The notes below the pieces were generated by a model that saw only the letters and a program-made list of their open reading frames with translations, had not been told where the DNA came from and ran no database searches. Shown piece after piece: positions 55,230-64,000 of a stretch of 64,000 nt of DNA. Source of the stretch: Conus ventricosus. Lineage: Eukaryota > Mollusca > Gastropoda > Neogastropoda > Conidae. How positions within the stretch are numbered: the first letter of the stretch is position 1; every line of letters begins with the position of its first letter. Position numbers and translations under genes: made by a program. The stretch covers positions 7,417,937-7,481,936 of the forward strand of contig CM031628.1 of NCBI GenBank assembly GCA_018398815.1, written 5' to 3'.

Positions 55230-57600
55230 CTTTGAGTATGAGAGGGCAGCCTTTCATAATGCGTTTGTTACGTATTCGCAAGGCAAACACGAAATTGAAA
55301 CAATACTGTTTGGGTAGGGTCTCTTCATCAAAATATAACATTTCAATGGAGACATTCCAATTTAAATCTGTAATACATACGCTTTTGATGTACCGATCTC
55401 ACTTAAATAGTAGACTTACTGCCAAGGATACTGTTGAAAGAAGCATACACGGTATAAAATGGCATGCGACTCCCAACGACGCATACCAGTCTGCTTATAA
55501 AACAGTATACGCTTTCTTGACGCATGTAGGAAGATGTTCACGTTACCAACCCTGCGCTTCCAAACGTCCCCAAACCAAAATTTAACTTTGTAATGTCAAC
55601 TATACATGCCCACGTTCCTAATTTTGGTCGTTGCACATTTAAAAGATTTCACAGGCCGTTTTTTATATCGAACCTTGACATCCCCTGACCCCAGATGTAA
55701 CCAAAACTTTACACATTTGACAAACCGTTAAACATATACATAGCATACCTGCCCGTTTCTCCATAAAATAACATGCTTCGGAGATTTCATATTTCACACC
55801 CAGAAATCGTTTCAGAGCAAAACAAATTGGATTCTTTCTATTCTCGTTCTTGCATTTATCGTTTCAAGCCCCGGGATTTCAGGCGGGTCCATAAAGTTAA
55901 ATGGGTTGAATTCTGACCAATCGAAAAGTTAAAAAAAAAAAGGCCGGAGAATGCTCGCCAAATGACCACATCGTTCTTATGTTCCTTATAATTCCTTTCT
56001 TGGCCCTGTCTGCGAGATCAGACATCGTATATACCAACTTAATCTTGTTGGACAAGTAAATGCCAAGGTATTTGTAAATATTTACAATTTTTACTCGTTG
56101 TCATAACAAACCCATCTTTCCCTTAAGCATGGTATCCCATTTCCGTAAAATGACAATGTTCGATTTTTCCATATTTACAATGAGATCAAGCGTTTTAGCT
56201 GCATCAGACAAAATATTCCACTGCATCTGAAGGACAGTTACACTCTCAGGTCTTAGTGCAACATCATCAGCAAATAGAGGAGGATTAGTATTTGATAACA
56301 ATCTGGCGTAACTGGAACACCCATGGCGACCAGATTCAAAGCACATCTTTGTCGGCACTCATAAATAAAGACCGAAAGAAGCACAGTTGAGCACAACCTC
56401 CCCCTGTTTAACCGTCAGGGCCCCCCCAGCTTGTTAATTCCCTACCAACAATGCCACCCTTGCTTTGACAACATTATACATCGATTTTAAAGCACTGAGA
56501 GTATCTTGCCTTTGTAGGCCGTTTTTTATGCAACGATAATCCGCAACTTTTTCTGCACTCAGTATCAAAAGCTTTGCAGAAATCTTTAATGCTACATACA
56601 ATTTCCAGTGTCTCACAAGTTTGCTTTTGTACCCTAGCATCGAGAGTGAATATGTGAACTGCTCGCTACAGTAACCTCCTAGAATCCAGCTTGCTCTTCA
56701 CCAACAATTCCCTTGTCGTCAATTCCAGTTTGAATGCGCTTGTTCAATACAAAACTAAACAACTTCTTTCCAACCCTGAGAAGAGAAATGCCTTCTATAT
56801 TTGTCTGGAACATTCACATCGCCCTTTTTGTGCAGAGGCTGAATAATGGACACTGAGCACTTGTTCAGGAAAAAGCCCATGATCATAAAGATAGTTAAAT
56901 GATTTAGCCATGGAAAGGCCAATATTGTTCAATGCTATTTCTGTTTGAATTCCCAGTGAGGACCATCGGGCCGGGTGCCTTCGGAAGACGAAGTGCTTTT
57001 CACAGGCAGTCGAATTTCATCTGCTGTTATTGATTCATTGAAGCGCATCAATTCCTTTGTACGCGTATTATCAAGAGGAACTGAATTGTCTCACTGTTAA
57101 GTGTGTGATTTCGCCATCATCACAAAGAGCATCAATATCACAACTGGCATTTGCAACAGTATCTGGCACATAATAAAATACTTATCAAATGATGAACAAC
57201 CATCATTTTTGTTGTAATTGTATTGGCAACAGTCCTAGATTTCACAGAACGACTGGTATCCCGATGTTCTTGCATCATTTACTTCTCCTGTATGGAGCGC
57301 ACCAATCTTTTTTTATGCCAGTTGCTTTTTCGATTCTATAACCTTTCTATGTTTTCTTTTTTCAGAGTAAGCTAGACCTTTTAGCTTCAATATGGTTTTT
57401 GCCAAGTTGGCGCTGATGGCCGGCCGCCAGAGAGTTTTACTTGCCTACATTCAAGTTAAATATATTTTCATCTTTCCATCCAATACATTTTTAGTTTTCT
57501 TCATGCAATTTCCTGCATAAACAAACACTCTTAAATTTAGCAAGTGCCAAAATTTATTCCTTTTCAATAAGTGACATGGCTTCCATCCAAGATAGCTTAC
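55230..57600 (-). mobile_element. Non-LTR retrotransposon (LINE) reverse transcriptase remnant
   Basis: Copies element RNA into DNA at the target site. Reading the minus strand from about 57600: a linker with CARYCCKCQL and a PDG box (about 56960-57000), SVSIIQPLHKKGDVNVPD (about 56815-56860), AEKVADYRC and LKSMYNVVKARVALLVGN (56434-56500), the catalytic box LFADDVALRPES (about 56240-56280), NMEKSNIVILRKW (about 56140-56180), and a thumb-like IYKYLGIYLSNK (about 56050-56085). The order is the standard one for LINE reverse transcriptase fingers, palm and thumb. Numerous frameshifts and stops. C-terminal remnants extend to about 55230. Clade (RTE or CR1-like) not determined. Confidence 0.8.
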
Positions 57601-60600
57601 CCTTCGACACTGGCAACATGGGTCATTGATGCAACATGCTGTACATCATTACTATGTGTATTTTGTAATGAAACAAGGTTTCACGATCAATTTTTGTTCG
57701 GACTATTAAAAAAACATTATGCAGATTGAGCGCCCCCCCCTTTCCAATTGCCGCGTGTTTTTTTGTTTAACCATAGGTATAACATTAAAAATTCCACATA
57801 TTTACTAAGGAGTAGGAACAGAAAATAGTCTGTAACATTGCTTCCTTCGATGATACATACGTGAAATCTTCCGAGAAAGTCCGGGACCACAAAGTCCATT
57901 TAAAAATGTCACAATTCATACAGTTCCACACACAGATAAACAGATAGCGACCAAAAGAATTAAACTACATTGTCCGTTGACAGGACGCACTTTATCAGGG
58001 GGTTCTTTTAAATCCTTACTGTCAATAGATTCCCGCACATATAAAAAGATCAGGTATGTCAACAGCTATAACCACTGAGCGAACCTGTTATGAATTTAAA
58101 TTCCACAGATTATAACGGGCAGCACTTCAACCTCTCTAGCAAAGATCAAGCAAAACTGTCTTCTAGCATGGAGATACCATTATAGAATATAAGTTTCTTC
58201 ATTATGCATGACTGCACAGGGGGACTAAAAGCACAGTTGATAAGCAAACAGCCATTGTTCCAATGAGCTATTGGGAAATCTTTATCACAATAATATTGTC
58301 GAGTTCACATTCAGTTCTAGTCATGTATTCAAATTTTTTCTGATCGAAACACAACCTCACCTAAATCATATCATATTTCATAACAAAAATAAGACAGATC
58401 AAGTTGATTTGTTAACCGCTCATATACCTTTTCTACATTCAGCGACACAATGGAAAGCGACGCTGTGGTGTTATCAAACATGGACATTCGCATGAGTATG
58501 GTTAAGAAGGACAGTATCAACAAATCTGTCTTAGTTTAGCAACATTACGGACATTACTGTTGTGAATGTGTGGAGGCGGTAAGGGTGGCAGGTGAAGACA
58601 GGCAGATAGCAATGCGTAGAGCCAAGGGACAGCAGCAGTCAAGAGACACGGAGGACGAGGTGTAGTTTCTCCTTTATTTTCTTCTTCCCGCAGTCGCTCA
58701 CATCAGGGAACCATGCTCCTTTCTCACACAACGCTATACCTTTTATTAACAACGTACCGGGCCGCAAAGCCAGCAAACACGGTGCCAGAGACGAAACGGG
58801 CCTCGTGAGGCTGGAAACACCAGAAATTTGTGTTTTCAATCGCAGCTTCAGTGTTGTCTGGCTCGCTGTCACGTTCATACTATTAAACATATTTACTATC
58901 GATGAAAACCTCGAAACAAGGAATAAAATGCAGTAAGTCACATTTTGACAATTTTTGTTCTATTACTAATCCTTGCTGATTAATGTCCAGAGTGAAAGCC
59001 CACTATAAACGCGTTTACGTCATATTTTCTCTATTTTCAATAAATAAAAGATACTGAAGAGGTGAAAAAATTTTTCCAACGGAATGAACAGCTGGCATTT
59101 TGCTCTTTTCATCCCTATAACTCATTTTCCGAAGACAGTGTCAAAGTGGAGAACCTTTGCGTTTAAAGTTTGATAGAAAACACAGCTGACTTTTCACTTC
59201 GCCGGGGCGTCAGCGCTCCTTTTGACACAATTTTCAACTGAAAAATACTCTGTTGAAACGGTCTGTTACATAATAAATATCTACCACATTTTCGTTGTAT
59301 TATAACAGAAATGGAGTCATAAGCAGATTTCGTCGGGGAAGGTCCGAATTTCGCTAGATTAGAATGATAATTTGGGTCAAAACTCCGACAAGAACGAAGA
59401 AGGCGGACTTACTCAAGGGAAACCGGCCGTCGTCAGTCATTTCGTATAGTCGCATGCCTGTATGAAAAGATCCTAAGATGCGATATACGAAATGAGCGCT
59501 CATGGACATTACTTTAACTTGCCTCCCCTTCCCGCTTCATCGGTTTTCCTCTTATTTTTGTAAAATCAGAGAATTATTCACTGTTCATTCGACAGACAAT
59601 TGAAAATGGGGCAAGGTGAAATTGCTCGTGACAACAATACAGTTTAGAGAAAATATGGGCTTCTCAGCCAGTACGGTTGTAATGAATAAGATACATTAAT
59701 TTTTTGTGACTTAAACGACGTTTCATACAATATGTAGGTTCTGAGGTATTTCATGATTTAATGATATTTACACAATAAAAAAATGGATTCGACCAAGGGG
59801 AGGTACGGGGAAGATAATCACCGAACAAAATTTTCATCCACGGAAAGGTAACAAAATAAAATATATACACTGTTAGCACCCGGCTACACTGTTTACCGCA
59901 TTTAAGCAAATTAACAGAAAGCAAAATAACAATATTTGATGTCAGAAAATCGGCGGAATAAGCCAGCTTATCGAATATCATTAGAATCAAATGTCTCCAA
60001 ATTCTGTGGCCTTCTTGCCCTTGCTCTCATGGTGACTCAGTTTCGATGTCCTCTCCACCTTGTGGTTTGGTTTGGTTCCGTCTGGGTCACAGGTATCGGC
60101 GAGTCCAGGGGGCCGTCATTGATAGCGGACGTGGGGCGCCTCGGAGGAGAGAGCTCACTCACGCCGGATCTACGAGCTAAGCAATTATTGTCGTCAGTAG
60201 GGGGTTAGTAGGTGGTTGTCCTGAATATGTTAGTCAGAACAGGCACCATGAAAACCCACCGAAGTGCTCCGCCAGCAGTGCAGGGTTCCTCCAGTGGGTT
60301 GCCTCTTGATGACTGACATTGACTGCTCCCTGTGGATTGCCGGTCCCGGGGGCGACGACGGGCTGTGGCTGTGGACGCGAGGGTTGTCGGAATGAGCGAC
60401 GTGGGTGCACTGCCTCTCAGGTGGCGCCAGGTTGAGGACAGCAAAAAAAACAATCATAAGCATTCAAAACAAGGGGGTGTGGCCCACATCGACTGTACTA
60501 TTTCTTTGGGGCCCCCCTTCTCCCTGATTTTGCTGTGCCTTTGTTGACGGGTTCTGACACCAGTCATTGGGCAGTTCACCTTGTGTGGAGATTGTTTGTT

Positions 60601-61799
60601 AAAACGTCAGAGCGTAACGATTGCTGCCCAGTAAGTACTGCGTGGCTGCTGATGTTGTCTACTCACGAACGTCTTTCATTGGCTGCATGTGACTTCCTCG
60701 CCCCTCCCTTTCCTCCCCACCATCATGCTGTGACTTTGAAGGCATCGATGGCTGCATTGGTAAGGGTTGCTGACAGGAGCGCCTGATCAAAGATCCAGCA
60801 AGGATGGCGACTGCGCTGGGCTGCTGCTTCCTGCTCTCACCTGGCTGCCACCCTCACGTTCTGCACTCACGCATTGGCCGTGTCCGTGCTGTCTGGCGTG
60901 ACCTCTCTGAGACCCCCGCTCCACTGCCAGGTTCATCCGAGACATGACATCATCAGCATCCGCAGTTTGCCAGGATACAGACTGGGGGGGCCTTTCGGCC
61001 CTGTTATGGCAGCACGAGGGTCAGCTGTGGGTCTGGGACAGTGTGGGAAAACAGGACAGAATGCAGGGATCACCATCAGGGGGGACCAAAGGATCGGGGG
61101 TGGGGCCTGCTTGTCTCGGTAGCTGTTGCCCATTTTTGAGTCGTCTCCTGGATTTCCGTCACCACCCAGCTTGCATTGGAGTAGTTTAGGGCGGCTTCCC
61201 TTCTGCTTGATACTGCAACCATGGTGTCCCTTGCTGTCTGGTCAGGTCTGCTGCAACTCTAATCCTATCAGAGGCCGCTTTGATCTTTCCCTTCTCTGAC
61301 CTTCATTATGCTCATGTGTTCTCCACCTGAAAAAAACTTCACAATGCACCGGGCTAAAGACGCAGGCAGGGAGGAACCAGGCGATGTAGCTCTGTCGCCA
61401 TTATGCCTTGGAGCCGTTATTCTGTGGGAATGCTGGTTCACGGACTGGATCACTTCTCTTCGGTCCTTTCCGTAAGGTCTCCCCTCTCTCTTCATGCCAT
61501 GTCATATAGCAGTAGAATTACACTCCTGGAATATCTCTCTGTCTTTCAACTTATCTTCAAGCATCTGAGGTCGGCTGTCTAGGTAGTTCTTTATGTTTCT
61601 TTACCTTGTGATCCTGCAATTCAGTGTTCTTTAAGGAGGACTGCAAAGTAGAAACAAAGTTTGGAAGAATCAGCAAACTGACATTGCATTTGCTCTCAAT
61701 GCACACTAATATGGTCTTTCTACACGTTGTAGTTTTGAAAAAACTGAGCTTTCATGTTTCCTCTATTCATATCCTCAGTTTGTTCAGATTTAGTTCCAA
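57601..61799. other. No recognisable gene
   Basis: Open frames are short and overlap on both strands. The 59.9-61.5 kb part is more GC-rich with proline/arginine frames that could be non-coding repeat or the eroded middle of a LINE whose N-terminus may lie at 61800-62307. Nothing is assignable. Confidence 0.45.
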
Positions 61800-62307
61800 T
61801 TAGAGTGGGCTGGCTGATGACGCTGGCGGTGGTGTCACAGGCGCTGGCCTGGGTTTCGTTTCCACTTGTCCCGACATCAACAGAAGAAAACGTAAAATAG
61901 GTGGAGGGTGAAGGGAAAGGCCATCAGATGATGAGTAATAAGGTGTTGTCCAGAAACACAATGTCTGGTGCGAACAAAAACTGTTCCCTGGATTCAAAAT
62001 GGAATCATTTCTTTCAGTCAGAAGAGCCTTGTCACACCCATTCAAGCCTGTGGTGAACAGATCCAGTGCCTACTGACCCGGTGCAGGCAAGCACGGCGCA
62101 CTGACCCCCCCTCCGAGTAGCCCCAAACAAGGCCAACTGACAACCACTGCACACCCAAACCTGAGTGCTCTTTGCAACAGAACGGTTCACGATGTACCCG
62201 GGATTTCCCACCCGGTTTGCCTTTTTCAACGCAAAGCTGCCCAGTATCGGTTTGCAAATGTTACAATAGCCCTGCGGTCGGGACGCAATGTCGATCCCAT
62301 GATCCAA
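61800..62307 (-). mobile_element. Possible LINE ORF N-terminal fragment with 2A-like motif
   Basis: Two overlapping minus frames. The first (62307-62032) has CNICKPILGSF and WVCSGCQLALFG, a CxxC...CxxC pattern that could be a small zinc-binding domain. The second (62045-61800) ends with LLLMSGQVETKPRPAP, which resembles the 2A-like ribosome-skipping signature (hydrophobic run, G-x-V-E-x-N-P-G-P) with Asn to Lys and Gly to Arg changes. Such motifs are known near the N-termini of some invertebrate LINE ORFs. The changed residues should abolish skipping. Tentative. Confidence 0.35.
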
Positions 62308-62508
62308 ACAAAAATTAAATAAAAAACACTAAGCACGAAAAATTGCACCGACAAAACTTACATCATTGTCTTCCCCCCACCACGAGCAACCTAATCGTAT
62401 AATGTTCAAAACACTTGTGTGGAATTAACTAAGAGTAATTTAAGCAAAAAACCCGTTGCAGTTTGAGAGCGATTCAAAAAACCGTGCTCACGATTGTGAA
62501 CACAATCT

Positions 62509-62598
62509 CACACCCACACACAACACACCACACACACACACACACACACCGGAGAGAGAGAGAGAGAGAGGAGTGAGAGAGAGAGAGAGAGAGAGAGT
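62509..62598 (+). repeat. (CA)n then (GA)n microsatellite
   Basis: CA repeats at 62515-62548 pass into GA repeats to 62597. Confidence 0.93.
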
Positions 62599-62599
62599 T

Positions 62600-64000
62600 T
62601 TATCCATGTTATTTTATAGTTATGAGCTTCTACCTAAAGAACATGTAAACCTTTCGAGGATATCAGCTTTCTTCAGCTTATAGGATGGAATAAAAAGTCC
62701 AGATCCGCGCGTTGACCTGTAGAACAGATCCACCTGTAGTAAATTTGAAGATACTATGAGTATATCTGTGTTAAATGTGTTTTGACTGAGTTGTGAAGAA
62801 TTATATGTTCGTTCTTCGTTAAAGTCAAGTGTGATGTTATCTTAAAGCTAGCTGTGTTTATTCCATGATGTTTATAACTGGAAGCAAAGGGGCCCATTCT
62901 CGTGGGTAAGCTTGTTAAAAAAATCTGAAAAACTTACTTGAAAATCATTTTCATGTTGTAATGTTCTTTGCGGAATTTCCAGAAGTCTGATCAAATCTTT
63001 CTTTAACTCCATTTAAAGAGAATTATCCCTGGCGCGTAAGAATATGTGTGCTGCTAACTTTTCATTTGATTCAATGATAAAAACTCCTGCTGATTTCATG
63101 ATTTTTGTGTTGAAACTGAACACCCATGGCTTGCTTGTTAGATTAATGCCCAATTTCTGTGAGTCTAAGTAAGTGTAGGGAGCGGGAAAAAAAATCTTCC
63201 TTGGCAATATGTCCGTCTAGACTCGACGAAAACAGTGCAAGTACCCTATAACTTAGGAATTTGACCCCAAAGGTGTTTATTGACCTTTTCAAAAGTCTTG
63301 TGCCAATAGGTATTTTTTTTTCAAGCAAACTTTCGAGTCAAGTAAACTCCGCAAGAAACCTCACCTTGGTGGGGGTTTTTTTTTTTTTTACACGATAAAT
63401 TTTTCTGTCAAGCTGTACTTTTGGGCAGCTTTTGTAGGACCAAAAGGAAATAAGAAAAAAAGAATTGTAAGACGTGCTAACATAAAGACCTAACCCATTG
63501 ACTTTCCTGTGTGTGGTCGTTTGTCGATTTCTGTTTGATAAATTGATATTTCTATGGTTAATGTAACGCAACCATGTGTCAGGGACGTTCATCAAAATCG
63601 CCAAATAGTCAGATAACTAACAATGTTCGTAGATTTGGGGGCTGGGGGGGGGTGGGGTGGTAACAACCATACTCATATCAATTAAAAACGTTATTGGGCT
63701 ATTATAGATCCTTGAGGTATTCCCATATAACTGGTCTACAGGAAGAATGACATACACACATTTTCGTCTATTTCGTCCTGTTAACAGTGCTGTTTGTAAT
63801 CATGTATAAGACACTTCAGGCTTTTTTTTTCAGCCTTTAAAACAATAACCTCTTGTGCCAAATACGTTATAGCTTTCGGCACAAAGAAAGACTGAAGAAC
63901 TCTCTTTCTCTATTAGACAAAGGAGATTCTGCATCGGTTCGTGTACAGAAATACTAGCATAATAAAACAATTTGAAAAACAAAGTCACACCATGAAAGCA
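62600..64000. other. No recognisable gene
   Basis: AT-rich sequence with short frames only. A G-rich stretch occurs at 63638-63660. I see no repeat, RNA or coding feature to report. Confidence 0.5.

Noticed and set aside
55232..55585. 117-residue + strand protein
   Set aside because: Lies antisense to the C-terminal part of the LINE remnant and matches no family.
59936..61200. GC-rich candidate host gene
   Set aside because: Short frames without domains or consistent splice sites.

Overview
This is eukaryotic, most likely marine invertebrate, genomic DNA. The evidence is long CA/GT, GA, GATA and AAT microsatellites, several fragmented non-LTR retrotransposons (LINEs), a tRNA-derived SINE, a Tc1/mariner transposase, a 7-8 kb satellite array and no prokaryotic gene organisation. 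A mollusc-like lophotrochozoan would fit, but that is inference. No confident host protein-coding gene or rRNA is visible. Most long open frames are by-products of simple repeats.

Layout. (1) 1-1000: a CTGT microsatellite and a 466-bp fold-back inverted repeat. (2) About 1020-21968: a block with inflated homopolymers and no sustained coding frame, including 1.8 kb that is almost only A and T. It looks like uncorrected single-molecule sequence and ends at a 100-N gap (21969-22068). (3) 22118-39025: a nested pair of mobile elements, the most informative part. A minus-strand Tc1-like transposase is split within its N-terminal helix-turn-helix by a 15.8-kb element (23192-38957) bounded by roughly 180-200-bp terminal inverted repeats. 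(4) 39026-43800: a 1-kb GT-rich alternating tract, other microsatellites, a tRNA-derived SINE and a LINE fragment. (5) 43800-52190: a 36-bp satellite (about 200 copies) passing into a diverged subfamily. (6) 53125-53875: a separate minisatellite of about 73 bp. (7) 54040-55125: simple repeats. (8) 55230-57600: a minus-strand LINE reverse transcriptase remnant. (9) 57600-64000: mostly unannotatable, with a possible LINE N-terminal fragment carrying a degenerate 2A-like motif near 61850.

The 15.8-kb element is a virus-like DNA transposon of Maverick/Polinton or adintovirus type. It carries a protein-primed family B DNA polymerase on the minus strand (exonuclease and palm motifs readable), an FtsK/HerA (A32-like) packaging ATPase next to the right inverted repeat, two or more predicted virion structural proteins, and about eight small or unrecognised genes. 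Genes are packed tightly on both strands, in divergent pairs with very AT-rich intergenic starts and convergent pairs, one of them separated by a perfect hairpin. Most genes are broken by frameshifts. I cannot tell from the sequence alone whether these are decay or sequencing error; only a few frames (25362-25595, 25710-26591, 35300-35437) are clearly intact. I found no integrase.

Family assignments rest on motifs read by eye and remembered family patterns; no database search was run.
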